Below are positions 1 to 11,964 of a stretch of DNA of 64,000 nucleotides, in pieces. Source of the stretch: Cryptomeria japonica (Eukaryota > Streptophyta > Pinopsida > Cupressales > Cupressaceae); contig NC_081408.1 in assembly GCF_030272615.1 (NCBI RefSeq), positions 623,470,383 to 623,534,382 of the forward strand, read 5' to 3'. Below the pieces are notes generated by a model. The model worked only from the letters and a program-made list of their open reading frames with translations, searched no databases and was not told the DNA's origin. Each line of letters opens with the position of its first letter. Position 1 is the first letter of the stretch. The translations under genes were made by a program, and so were the position numbers.

Positions 1-189
1 TTGACTGTGGATAACGCAATTAACGACTGTGATTTTCACGAATGTCATATAACACAATATAACATTTTGAAACCAGAATAGCTTCTCAAGCCATAAGCCA
101 TCAGAGCCATGAGCCATTAGACCATGAAAGACATAATGGTTTTAGAATACTGTTAACCATTGGCGTCTTCTACCTCACCCTCTGACTTT

Positions 190-446
190 CTCAAATAATG
201 AACTAATTGGTCAAACTGTTTGTGGATTAATTTGTGTGATAGTTTTTCATTATTAGTGAGCCACACTGGGCAATGGCTACGCAGCAGACAAAATGGCCCG
301 CTGCCATGCCTTCTCCATCGGATGCCCCCATGCCATCCCATGCCATCACGCTAGTCAATGGCTGTCCAATCAAAGGCAAATGGTCCCATTCACCCGTACA
401 TCACACGGAGCTCCCTGCCATTAATCCTGAATGCCCGGTTTTACGT
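190..446 (-). repeat. Left arm of a long inverted repeat
   Basis: This stretch is the reverse complement of 4864-5120, with scattered mismatches. The best-matching core is 260-446; similarity fades toward 190. The right-hand arm lies directly upstream of the TIR-NBS-LRR gene on the plus strand, so this arm may be the upstream region of a related gene pointing left and lying outside the window. It could also be one terminal repeat of a 4.9-kb element. The short reading frames in both arms look alike only because the DNA is alike; I do not treat them as genes. Confidence 0.8.
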
Positions 447-479
447 GCTCTTCCTCCCATCAATCCTCAACGTGTAGTT

Positions 480-1847
480 TACCTGCTTTAAAAAATATTA
501 ATAAAAATAAAATGTTTATAATTTTTTTAAAATATTTTTTTCAAAAATTTTGTTTCCATGTTTTTCGATTATTTTATTCAATTGAATTATTTTTTAATAA
601 ATTTGGAAAAAATGTATGTTGATTTAAAAAAATAAATATTATCAAAATAAATATATTAATTCAACATGTTTCTTTTTTAATCCAAATAAATGTATAATGA
701 TTGTCATTGTACGTAAAAATATATTTTCATTTTAGTGAATTTATTTAAACGGGTTGTTAATTATTATTTTAACCATTATATATCATTATTTTTTCCATGT
801 TTATATTTTAATTTTTCTAACATATTTTCTCTATCAATCGATTGCACTAATAATTTTAAATTATTCAACGACTATATTTTTAATGTACTAATAATTTTAA
901 ATAAAATTAATGATTTATACAAAATTAAATAGAATTTTTTTATACAATAAAAGTGGTATTATTCATAAAATTAAATTAATGTTTCATACATGAATAAGTT
1001 AACCTTTTTTTCTCTCATTTATTGTTGTACCTATGTTTATCATTGATAACTTAGTTATACCAGATCAAGCTCTAGACAACTTGTTTTTGGACTATGATAT
1101 AAGATAAATAGAAAAATAAGTGAATTATACATCTTGCCCTACTTATAAAGAATAGAACCAAATACTCATGCTTGTTAATTCGATAGAATAAAATAAACAA
1201 TATTCTCATTTTAATGATGCCTTTTATTTTCTAAAATGGAGATGCTTTGAATATTTCAATATGAAGTTCTGTGTTTTCCTTGAAGATGTAAATAGAACCC
1301 AGTTCATAGTTAAATCAATTATTAGTTTGAATGAGTTTTAAATTGGGACAAGATTCTATTTGGATAAGATATGTATGGAAAAGTACTAGTCAAATAAATC
1401 AAAATCCTACTAGACACCTATATAGTGTTTTAATGACTTGTTTACTATCAAGGGTTCTAGACAAGTTAGTTCATGTCTCTATTAGTTTTGGTGAATGTTT
1501 ATAGTTTTGCATTCTTAATCAAGTGACAATTTCTTTGGTCTACACCTCAAAATCATTAAAAATTTACACAACACATGACATGTTAGATGTCAAAACATAT
1601 TTGAAGTATCATGTAAAAATAACATGACCCAAAGAAAATTGCATGCTAATGGCATAAAATGAATAAAATTCACAATGGATTTAGCCAATTTCTCACATAC
1701 ACAATAGTAGTCAACTCAAAAATATAGTATGCAAATAATGTCTATATCTTGAAAAAACAAGCCACTCCATCCAAGATCCAATTTCTAAATAGAGTTTACA
1801 CACTCAATAAATAATCCATTACAATAAAGTATCATACACCATAATGG
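480..1847. other. AT-rich intergenic DNA, no gene seen
   Basis: The stretch is strongly AT-rich with many stops in all frames. I see no conserved protein motif, no RNA gene and no clear repeat before the last exon of the minus-strand gene that ends at 1848. Confidence 0.6.
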
Positions 1848-2700
1848 TTATCCAGGAAAATATTGACCACGATCCTCCATTATAGTATCATCAATACCTG
1901 CACATATAATGAGCTAGTTATAAAATTAATTTACAAGTAAAAGAATCATTATTGATTGAAGTTCAATTCATAATGTTTTTACAAGTAAAAGACTCATTAT
2001 TGATTGAAGTTCAATTCATCATTTTTTTCCCGATCATTTAAAGCTGCAATAACATGCATATTTAACATGTCAACTTAAATAAAATTAATTTAGAAGTTAA
2101 AGATCCAAAATTTGATTGAAATTTAATTTTCAATTTTCTTACCATCTCTAGTTTGCATTGCATCCATTGTTGTTGTTTGGTTAAGATCCATAGGAAAGGG
2201 CAACATATGTTCTTCATGTATTTGTTGATCATTTAAAACTGCAAAAACATGCACATCAACTTAGATAAAATGTTCAACCGTAAAGCCACATTATGTAATT
2301 ACTATGAAGAATATTATATTATTTAATACCTGGATTGGCTTGTCGAAATGTCTGAGTGGGGATAACATTGGCCATTGAATACAAGCAATGTATATAACTC
2401 ATACTGCACATGAATAAACTATATCAATAAATAAAAGATATCTATGAAGAAATACATTGAATTTGACTCTCTATGCTTCTTGCGTACAAAGTTTGTCTTT
2501 GTGCTATCCAACAAACCTTCTCCTTTGACAAAGTGAGGGAGCCTTTCAAGAGGGATTGCAGCACATAAGTCCATTTGACCACCAACTCCAATAGGTGTCC
2601 ATTCAAGGTCATCACTTGAGAAATGATTTCCTTGGTTTGGAATATCTTGGACACCTAGTTCGATAAGTGATTTCCATTTGTTGTTTTTGTTTTTACCCAT
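1848..2700 (-). CDS. Unidentified small multi-exon gene
   Basis: I do not recognise the family. The first exon (2700-2456) starts at ATG 2698-2700 and encodes a hydrophilic protein beginning MGKNKNNKWKSL, with a segment EWTPIGVGGQMDLCAAIP and a basic end FVRKKHRES. Candidate exons follow at 2403-2330, 2238-2143 and 1897-1848, each with GT and AG borders. All junction phases agree, giving a short protein that ends ...YFPG. An alternative exon at 2043-1997, a degenerate copy of the 2238-2143 exon, would bring an earlier stop. The first intron would be only 52 bp (2404-2455), which is very short for a plant and is the weakest part of the model. The agreement of phases at four junctions is the main support. 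Function unknown. Confidence 0.5.
1931..2026. repeat. Two tandem 48-bp units
   Basis: Two nearly identical units of 48 bp start at 1931 and 1979, each beginning TTACAAGTAAAAG. They lie between alternative exons of the minus-strand gene and help explain how one exon came to be duplicated. Confidence 0.75.
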
Positions 2701-3331
2701 TCTGAATAATATTAAGATAGTTAGTGACCCTCTATCTTATTCAAATATGTTGGAACAATTACATTAATTTTTCTAATCTCCATAACACAATTCTCTTTGC
2801 CTTAGTGTTCACACTTTCTTTTGAGTTTCAAAATAATATTAGAATGAAATTCAATGACATGTTGCAAAAATCATAGAAATAGAAACCATAAAAAATAATT
2901 TACTAATATTGAAATTATAGAAATATCATTAAATCCTCGATAATATAAAATTTCATATATATTTTGGTTCAAAGGTATGTTTGATATTTTGTTACAAGTG
3001 GATGTAAGATATTTTGTTTCATAGTTTTCTTTTTGTGTGGTTTAGTAATGAGTGACATGTACGTATGGACCCTACTTTTCTTATTTTCTTTTAGGTTTTA
3101 CTTTTTTTTTATTTTTTAAATTTGAATAAAATTTGACTATCAAAGATGAAGGGTGATGTTTAATGTCTACATGTAAATGGTTTTGATCAAATGTGTTGAT
3201 ATTATGTATATATTATTTTGTGGGATATAATGATGGTAGGATATGAGGTTATGGTGTGGATGTAAATGTAATGTTAGTAGTCTATGTGTGTAATGGGGGA
3301 TGTTGGATGTATATGATATGATAAGAAGTTA

Positions 3332-3334
<3 letters not shown>

Positions 3335-3392
<58 letters not shown>
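3335..3392. repeat. (TA)n microsatellite
   Basis: An uninterrupted TA dinucleotide run of about 58 bp, present only in the first copy of the duplicated block. Confidence 0.95.
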
Positions 3393-3394
<2 letters not shown>

Positions 3395-3705
3395 CGATGC
3401 ATACTATGATGGGTCTAAACCTAGGAGATAAATGTTTATGGAGATTTCAACCTAATTTGCACAAAGAATAATAATTGAAGTGTATAAGGATGCAAACATA
3501 AGATGTTATGATGTCTATATCCTATGATATGGATGCCAATGAATACATGATGCCCTTTTGATTGGACAAACGGATGGCAACAATATGAATGGTGATCAAA
3601 CCTACGATATGGATGTCTACAATGATGTGAACAAGTTATGATATGACATTTCAAAAACAAGAGTAAGTTGGATTAAATGAAAAATTAAAAATCATTATTA
3701 ATGTT

Positions 3706-3912
3706 GAATATCTTACATCCACTTGTAACAAAATATCAAACAAAACTTTGAACCTTTGAACCACAATATATGAAATTCTACATAATTTACTAATATTGAA
3801 ATTATAGAAATATGATTAAATCCTCGATAATATAGAATTTCATATATTGTGGTTCAAAGGTTCAAAGGTTTGTTTGATATTTGGTTACAAGTGGATGTAA
3901 GATATTTTGTTT
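3706..3912. repeat. Foldback inverted repeat
   Basis: About 75 bp at 3706-3782 is the reverse complement of 3835-3912, with a loop of about 52 bp. The arms contain the motif TTACATCCACTTGTAAC and its complement. The hairpin sits at the junction between the two copies of the direct duplication. Confidence 0.75.
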
Positions 3913-4863
3913 CATGTTTTTCCTTTTGTGTGGTTTAGTAATGAATGGCATGTGCCTATGGACTCCACTTTTCTTATTTTATTTTAGGTTTTTCATTTTT
4001 TCATTTTTCTTAGTTATTTTTGGATAAAATTTGACTATCCAAGATGAAGGATAATGTTTGATCATGTCTACATGTAAATGGTTTTGATTAAATGTGGTGA
4101 TATATATGTGATGGTTTGACCTAGGAGATAAATGTTTATGGAGGTTTCAACCTATTTTGCAAAAAGAATAATAATGGAAGTGTATAAGGATGCAGACATA
4201 ACATGTTATGATGTCTATATCTCAGATATGGAGGCCAATGAATACGTGATGCCCTTTTGATAGGACAAAAGGATGGCAACAACATGGATGGTGATCAAAC
4301 CTATAATATAAATGTCTACAATAATGTGATCAAGTTATGATATGACACTTTGAAGACAAGAGTAAGTTGGATTAAATGACAAATTAAAAACATACAATTT
4401 ATAAGACATCAAACTAAAAAATTAACCAAACCATTGAACTCCTTATAAAAAAATTAACATTTTATTTTTTAAATTCATAGAAAATGGGGTTATTACATGA
4501 AAGATAATGCATTTTAAAGATTGAAGAAGAAAGCTACTATGGACAAACTTATCTGATTTTTGGTGTGCAATATGTAGAGATGGCCTTGCTTCATGACGTC
4601 TGATTTGGAAATAGCTTTTAGTTGCCTACAAATATTTAAAAATATAATTGATTAGTAATTTCAAATTCATTAACATAAGTTTAAACAATAATTAATCATT
4701 AAAAAAATAAGTATAAACAAAAGTCAAATAATAAAAATACAAAAATTATTATATAAGATATATATTTAACAATAATGAAAAATCTATGAAGCCAAGAACT
4801 TGTCAATTCTGAATCTCCATTTTCAATAGCTTATTTCATATTTGACGAATTAGCAGTATGAGT

Positions 4864-5120
4864 TATATAAAACCGGGCGTTCAGGATTAATGGCAGGGAG
4901 CTCCGTGTGATGTACGGGTGAATGAGACCGTTTGCCTTTGATTGGACGGCCATTGACTGACGTGATGGCATGGAATGGCATGGGGGCATCAGATGGAGAA
5001 GGCATGGCAGCGGGCCATTTTGTCCGCTGCGTAGCCATTGCCGCCACACTGACTTATTGTTGAAAAAATTCACCCAATCTAATCCAAAACCAATTTGACC
5101 AAATTCATGAATTATTGAAT
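4864..5120 (+). repeat. Right arm of the inverted repeat, upstream of the TNL gene
   Basis: This is the complement of 190-446. It ends about 30 bp before the first candidate start of the TIR-NBS-LRR gene, so it probably includes that gene's proximal promoter and 5' leader. It is much more GC-rich than the surrounding DNA. Confidence 0.8.
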
Positions 5121-5151
5121 TCTGTGGGATCTGATCACTCCTATAATACTC

Positions 5152-5750
5152 ATGTACGAAGTTGAAGTTGCGCACGGTTGGGTTTTCTACTTCGCGCCTC
5201 TGTATCTTTACATTCTCCTTCCTTTCAGTTGGAACTCAAAGATGGACGGATTCAAGCCTTACATACCTGGCGCTACAAAAATTTCTTTAAATGATAAGAG
5301 ATATCACGTGTTCCTGAGTTTCAGGGGAAAAGATGTGAGAAAGACTCTCGTTGATCATCTCTTTCAAGCTCTTTCCGCAGCTGGATTGGATGTGTTTCTT
5401 GACAGCCACAAATTAAAGAAGGGAGAAATCATTGATTTAGGCCTGGAAAATGCAATTAAGTGCAGTTCAATACGCATTCCTATATTTTCTAAAGTATATG
5501 CAAGCTCGGCATGGTGTCTCAAGGAGGCTGCCTTAATGTTGGCTTCCCCTGGGTTGATCATTCCTCTTTTTTATGAAATGGAACCGACCCATGTTAGATA
5601 TCCTCAAGGAAGCTCTAGCCCTTATGATGAATCATTTAAAAAACACTATAGCCATCCAGATCGATATTCAAGATAAGAGATTGATGGGTGGAAGCATGCC
5701 CTTGAGCAGATCTGTTGTCGCTCAGGCTGGTCCCTGGATATGACCGGAAG
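5152..5750 (+). pseudogene. TIR exon of a TIR-NBS-LRR resistance gene, with in-frame stop
   Basis: TNL proteins sense pathogen effectors; their TIR domain is an NAD-cleaving enzyme. From 5152 the frame gives a hydrophobic lead, then the TIR opening YHVFLSFRGKDVRKT at residues 51-65 and the conserved WCLKE at 121-125, whose Glu matches the family's catalytic Glu. A second in-frame ATG at 5242 (MDGFKPYIPG) is closer to the usual TNL start. The frame meets TAA at 5674-5676, then continues as recognisable TIR sequence (EIDGWKHALEQIC) to a GT donor at 5751. The donor phase fits the acceptor before 11965 exactly. The stop may be a recent nonsense change (for example CAA to TAA) that kills the full-length protein, or the locus may now make a TIR-only protein of 174 or 144 residues. 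Confidence 0.85.
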
Positions 5751-7045
5751 GTTAGTAATTTACCTCATTTTCTCCTTGTTTTGTTTCAATTTTAATTAAT
5801 AGCTCAAAATCATATCCACTCAGCCCAAACCATTTCCTAAATATAACTATTGAGCTTGTCTATGTCGAAGGAGCCATCTTTCAGTTTCACAAGCCAGTTA
5901 AAATTTCTAGACTATGTCTGGTAATCCTTCAGATTTAAAATAAGCACTCAGTTGTATCCATCCACTGTGTTGGATGCACTGATTAAGCCTAATGCCTATT
6001 ATGCTACCATTTGTCAAAATAATTGTAATTTGTCAAATCCCTTGACACCCTCTGAGTTTGTCTGCTGAATTTTCAGATCAGCAGTAATTTCTTCCTTGTC
6101 AATAAATGTTTTCTAATGCTAAATTTTTATAAATATATCTAATCTCCGAAACTTCACAGAATAAGAAGACATAGAGAATACAAAAACAACATAGATTCAG
6201 CTGATCAACATAGAGTTTCAGCTATTGCACTTAAAAATACACAGTACAATACAAATAGAAAGTAGAGTTAATAAAATTAGATCCAAGTAAAATAGAGCTG
6301 CTGCTCTTACAGTGAAAGAGAGAATATATAACTTTACTTGAAACAGAGCTTCTGCTCTAACATAAAAAAAACAAACAGAGTAGCTCCTTTATCTGCTATA
6401 CATGTTATCACAGACAATAAGAGCAACATATATAAAAATCATAAATGCTTTTAGAAATAAAGGATTTAAAACTGTAGAGCATTATTGAGCATGGGCTGTG
6501 TACGGGCTGCTGACAAATAATAAATGTGATAATAAAAGAGTTTGAAAAAGCAGGGCAGAGGCAGATGAGGATAAGACAATTCATAACAGAAGTCTTCAGG
6601 TACTAAATGAAGCAGCAGCGCCTTGTCTGGTGAGATAGCATAACTGTGGTGGTTGTGGCTGGCCATTCCAACAAACTTGTGCAAAATCATATCTTCCAGA
6701 GCTCAACCTTTCGTTAGATTTCTGGAAAAAGGATCGGTAAGACTGGGTTTCATGGGGCGTCAGATCTTTTTTCAAGTGTCAGGAAGTCTTCTGAATAAAA
6801 ATAAAAATTGTTACAGAATCGATTGGAATTTTTGGCTGACGAATAACAGCTTTTATTTTTTATGACTGTAAATTTGAGTGGGTGGAAAAAGTGAAGTTTT
6901 AGACATTGTCCGTTTTGCCACAGGTCAATTATTTGAAGTTTTTCAAATTTTTATCAATTGACAATAAAGAGGGGTAAAAATTTATTCAACACAGAAAGAA
7001 AAGTACATCAAAGGAAGGGGAACTGCCCAGCCAAGAGAGGACTAT

Positions 7046-7230
7046 GGAGACTTATCATGATTCACAAGTTGATCCAACATGTGAGAAAATGCTGGAGATA
7101 GTTGATCCCTATTCTCAATAGACCATCCCTCCATAAAGTCAGATGTCCATTTGGGAAGACAATCAGCCACCGCATATTTACCATATTGAATTGAACGTGT
7201 TCTATAATAAAATTCATGAGACCACCAGCT
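7046..7230 (-). pseudogene. LINE-type RNase H C-terminal remnant
   Basis: On the minus strand one frame gives VADCLPKWTSDFMEGW and then RDQLSPAFSHMLDQLV. This resembles the C-terminal end of the RNase H domain carried by plant LINEs, which usually reads VADCLAKWAS. The upstream part (IIEHVQFN) is in another frame, so a frameshift is likely. Only about 60 residues are visible, and no reverse transcriptase was found nearby. It lies inside the TNL intron in antisense orientation. Confidence 0.45.
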
Positions 7231-8451
7231 TCCTCAAATTTTTCACAGTTTAATTTTTTAAACTTAAATTGCACTACAAAATTTAAGAAACCACCCTTTT
7301 AAAATATCCTGAAAACTCTTAACAAAACACCCTGAATTTTATAAAAAACTCCGTGTATTATCCACTAGTGCAGGTCCTGACAATTATTTAGATTAAGAAG
7401 ATATAAAGAAAAATACAGTTTTATAGTAGTCTGCTGAGGTATAGAAGGTACAAAAAAAAATCTGCATATTATCAGTGGAGATAAAAGATTTGTTTTTTAA
7501 AAGATAATGATAGTTTGTGAACATAAAGAGAAATTGTATTGTGTGTATTTAGCTATTTATTATTGGTAATTGAATATATCATTACCTACTCCATTATGTA
7601 TGTTAAATGTTTGGATAAAGTTCATTTTCTTTTAAAACTAACCAGAGCTGCGCTGCAACGTACTTCCATTAAAAACATAATGTAACAGGATTTCTGATTC
7701 AGTAAGGTCTAATAAATATTCTTGAACTCTGGAATTCTGACACACGTCTATTTTTTTAACAGAATCACCATTAACTATGTCCAGAAATTAATCCATCCCA
7801 ATTGCAAAAATATTATTATAATCTTTTATGCCTATGAATTCTTTTACTTGAACTCCAAACTTCCTGAACTGTAACATCAGAAAGTGAATAATCTTGAATA
7901 ACTGGCCAAAAAAATGCTTTGATTGACAAGCCGTCCCAAACATAATTATCTGGGGAAGCCTTCCTCCAAACATTCCAGGTACTTACTAATATCCTGTCAA
8001 ATGCAATGAAATGAGGTTAAAAATTTGAATTCACTAAAGAACTTGGATAGAAGATTTGCCAAACGTGTGCATGTTTTCAAACTCTTTTCTAGCATTAATG
8101 CAATGCGAAGATGATGCAGAGCATCTCCTTAATCGTCTCTTCCTATGTCCTGACCATGGAGCAGAAGATCATTTATTTTGGGGGAATTTTTTCGTTTAAA
8201 TTTGGGCCTGAGCTTAGAAGAAGGGGGAAAACCTAGAGATATATTAAAAAGAGATTCAGATGTTGCTGGTCGTTTTCTTCTTCTCTGTGAATGTATTTTC
8301 TGTACACGTTGAAGAACGAAATAAGAGTGATATATGTTTTTTTATATTTAAGAACTGCTGTAGCTGAGTTTGCTTTTGTCTTCTCCATTTCTTGGTTATT
8401 GTTTTCTTTTTGCAGTCTAATCTGTTTCAAAGATGCGCTACATCAGAATAT

Positions 8452-8755
8452 TGTTAGAAACAGGGGAGGAAACAGGGTACACAAATACAAAAGAAAACGT
8501 ATATTCATTCATCATAGATTGATTACAAGTGCTTCTGGAATACATCATATGTAGAAATGTAATGGAGGTGGCTGGAAGAACCATCCAGAATTCTACTTAT
8601 TGATCACATACATGGAAAATATCTTGCGGGTAAAGGATAGGGTGGATAAGATCCATTCAAATCCTAGAAAGATTTTCTTACTAGACTTTTCCTTACATAC
8701 AGAGGATGCAAAGTTGACTAAATAGGAGAGGTAGTTGAGATTATAATATCCAACA
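8452..8755 (-). mobile_element. Copia-like LTR inside the TNL intron
   Basis: Read on the minus strand the segment starts TGTTGGATATTATAATC and ends TCTAACA, a TG...CA layout with short terminal inverted repeats like many Ty1-copia LTRs. Immediately before it (8756-8771) is a purine tract, GAGATTAAGGGGGAA, which fits a polypurine tract, so this would be the 3' LTR. I did not find the matching 5' LTR at higher coordinates, so the element is probably truncated. Confidence 0.6.
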
Positions 8756-9084
8756 TTCCCCCTTAATCTCAACTGCTAGCATACCATTTACCTTTTTGTT
8801 CTTTGCACCTTTCTTCAACTGCTATGGCAGTCAAACTAACTGGCTATTGCTACAACTGCTGCACTTTTCAGTATTCACAATGTCTTTGATACATTCTCTT
8901 TTACAAGTTCTTTTCTTTTGTCTCTAACTGACAGTTACAACAAAGTCTGCTGATTTAAATTATTTCTTTGCATAATAACTTCAAACCATCTTTAAGATCT
9001 GCATCTCTTTTCTCAATAAAAGGACATTCGTTTGGCTTCCCTCAACTGTTGCGGCAGTCTCTCAAACTCGTTGTTTTCATGTAT

Positions 9085-10180
9085 TCAAAATATCAACTTG
9101 GAACATCTTGCAACTTCATAATCTGTAGTTGTCTTGCTAGACGATGATTTCTTTTGGCTCAAAACATTTTTCATTACTTTTAAACATTCAAACTTCTTAT
9201 GATTGTTAACATTTTTCACACATAAAAATTTGTACAACCTTTTGAACATACTTGTAAGTTTTTGCCAACAAGATCCATAGGTCCATCTACAGTCCATTTT
9301 TATACAATCTGTTGTAGATTCTTTCTTCCAAAACATTTTTTCACAATGATTTCTTAAACCACAAATTTTACAAGGATGCAAATCCCAACACATGTCTTTA
9401 ATGCGTTTCTCTGTTGCAATGAGAACACCTAATACAATGCCTTTCTTAGGTTTTTTTGTTTGAACTGGTAGCATCATTTTCTTTTCTTGTGACATATCCA
9501 AGGCCCTCATATTTTGGCCTCACTATTGCCTCAATAGGCTCTCTAATTCCTTGTTCATGTTTTCCGAATCCTTTACCTTTATAACCCATTTTTTTCATGA
9601 TATTCAAACCAACATTTTAAAAACAACTTTTCTTAATCTCATCACATCTAACAAGACTTTTAGACTCATTAACATGCTTATCTTTATCACAAATGACTTC
9701 AATAAAATTACACTTATCAAGTGATGAACACAAATCTTCTATACTACATGAATCATCATGGACCAATGCTTTTGACTTTAAACTTTCATTCTCTGCATTC
9801 AATTTTGATATTTCCTTCTTGCATAAACTATTCTCCCCTTCTATTCTCTTTAGTTTCTCTTCTAAGTCATCAAACACCTTTTCTCTTTGCTCTAAGTCGT
9901 CCTTCCTTTTCTTAATCTTATCAAATAGCTTTAACATTTCCTTTAGCTCTTCATTTTTCTCTTGATCTTCATTTTCTCTTTTACTTTGTCCCATTTTTTT
10001 TCAAGATCACAATTCTCATCCAAAAATTTACATTTTTCAGCTTGTCCCTCTTTTATGATTGCAATCATCTTTAATTTAAATTTCTTCATTTCCATTATTT
10101 CATTTTTTAAAAGATCTATCTCGCTAATTAAATTTTCATTTTTTTTCTTCACCTTCTTTCTTATCTTTCCTATTGACAAA
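9085..10180 (-). pseudogene. Decayed copia-like Gag region
   Basis: Minus-strand frames give a Lys/Glu-rich coiled-coil segment (9617-10179, split over two frames) followed by a zinc-knuckle-like CKICGLRNHCEKMFWKK (9085-9510). Coiled coil then CxxC...H near the end matches the Gag layout of several plant copia elements, and it has the same orientation as the LTR and purine tract at 8452-8771. The knuckle lacks a clear last Cys, and no protease, integrase or reverse transcriptase is present between it and the LTR. It is either a non-autonomous element or a deletion product. Confidence 0.4.
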
Positions 10181-11964
10181 AGATTTTAACTTACCTTAAT
10201 AGATCGGTTTCTATAATTTGGGTAGTACCACTTACCTTCACTCACTCTTCCATGTTTTTCTTTAAGTAGCTCAAACACACCTTCAACAACTTTTTAACAA
10301 ATGCATGCAATCTCTTAGAAATGGACTCATCCTGGTTTTTTAAACATAACATGATTAAACATGACATGATCTGGCTTTTAACAGCAGCAAACTCTAAATA
10401 CTATGACTCTTTCAAATATTTTCACCCAAATTTAATAGCTTTAATAGCTTTCATATCTTTCATGAAAGGAGCAATAATTTTTACAACAAATGATGGCTCT
10501 TTCCTTATTCTCTAATCATTTGAAATTTCTATTTTCAAGAATGCAGCTAAGTTGGCATCATCAACATCTGTGAAACAACGATCTGCAGCTTTAGGTGGCT
10601 TCTCCTTTTGCTTCAACTATCTTAGTCCTTTAAATATTTTGTTTTTCATTACGTTACTTGCAGATTCTGTTTCGATTTTTGTTTCTCGTTTTTGGTAACA
10701 TAGGCTAAAAGAGGCCCATGGGTAGGAAAGGTCAAATTAAGAAATTAGAAGGAAGGCATCAACACAAATTATAACCAGACAATAATGGACGTTACAAGAC
10801 TATGCAAGCAAGCAAGTAAATAATCAACCGTTTGTCAGAGAGGTGCGCAAGAGTTGTGGATTGAGTGCATGAAAATTTAGTATAGATAAACTGTTTTGCA
10901 TGCGACCTGGTTCTTATCATAGAGAAAAACAATCGAGGTAAAAGAATGTATATATATAGTCACCCTGGAAACAGAGTTTACTAAATCTACTAAACAAGGG
11001 AGTGCAAGAAACATATATTGAGATCAGATTTCAGGGCCTTGACATGACTAAGCTTAGTTAATTAATTAAAAGGAACAACTCAACTCAAACGGGTGAATAA
11101 CAATAGCGATAAAGAATATACAATAGTTTCCTCGTATCTAGAGATTGGTGCTAAATGTGACTTTTGATGAGGCCTATAGACCTTTTGGCATGAATGTTTC
11201 TACAAATATATCACCAAGTTCAAAGAATTTTGTGTGACTTGAATTTTTTTTATTTGTCATTAACTCTAGTGTGTACCCTCCTCTTAGGAGAAGATTAGTT
11301 TAGTGATCTCTGAATTTTAGCTGTTTGTAGCCTTGCCTGTTGGATCTTGATCTCTCAAAGGCATTTCCTTTGGAAAAAATTCTTTAGGTGGTAGATTTTT
11401 TGGGGGTTCAATCTTTAGATTTCAAGGGTTTATACTGTGACTGTTGTCATTGCTCTAAATACTATCAATTGGTTTCAAATTGTCAATAGTCCAAACATAA
11501 TGTTGTAGATATGCACTTCCTACTTCCTAGTGAAAAATATTCTCCCCCACAAGTTCATTGTTAATGGTTCCCTTAAAGATCTTCATCCTACTGAAAGTTT
11601 GCTCTCATAGATTAGCAGGTCTTTAAAATTCATCGGTAACAATTACTTTGATTATTGAGTAGATTGCATTGTAGATATAGCTTTCTAATAAAGTAATGTT
11701 CTCCTTCACCATTTGAAAGATCCTTCAAATTTGATGGTGCATTTTCCTTGGGTTGTTCATCACCATAACTAGATGCGTTCATGTCAAATATTCCCCATGG
11801 TTATTTAGTTCCCTTCTAATATTTTGAAGATTATATTTTATCTAGACAGTTAGAATAAGTACAAAATAGATATACTTTGTAATTGCACTGACATTTGTAA
11901 ACGATAGAAAATACATTCATTCCTTTCTTTGTTTTATAGCTGTCACTAACTTAGCCATATGCAG

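Larger units (their letters stand above)
2908..4390. repeat. Large direct duplication (2908-3690 and 3788-4390)
   Basis: The block beginning TTACTAATATTGAAATTATA near 2911 recurs near 3787. The block beginning CCTAGGAGATAAATG near 3420 recurs near 4120. Order is kept in both copies, so this is a direct duplication of about 0.6-0.8 kb; the first copy is longer because it holds a (TA)n run. No protein is encoded. Confidence 0.75.
5751..11964 (+). other. Long intron of the TNL gene (6,214 bp)
   Basis: The donor is GTTAGT at 5751 and the acceptor is GCAG ending at 11964. Joining the two exons makes a Ser codon across the junction and reads TGSFEAQLVKKVVNDII, a typical TNL linker between TIR and NBS. 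The intron carries antisense mobile-element remnants: a LINE RNase H scrap near 7.1 kb, a copia-like LTR at 8452-8755 and a Gag-like remnant to about 10.2 kb. The rest (5751-7045, 7230-8450, 10181-11964) is AT-rich and I see no gene in it. Confidence 0.8.

Noticed and set aside
8098-8200. Plus-strand peptide CEDDAEHLLNRLFLCPD, resembling a LINE zinc-finger segment
   Set aside because: Very short, with no second Cys/His pair in place and no neighbouring RT on that strand; not enough to call.
9693-10189. Plus-strand frames rich in Ser and Phe
   Set aside because: Antisense shadows of the Lys/Glu-rich Gag-like region.
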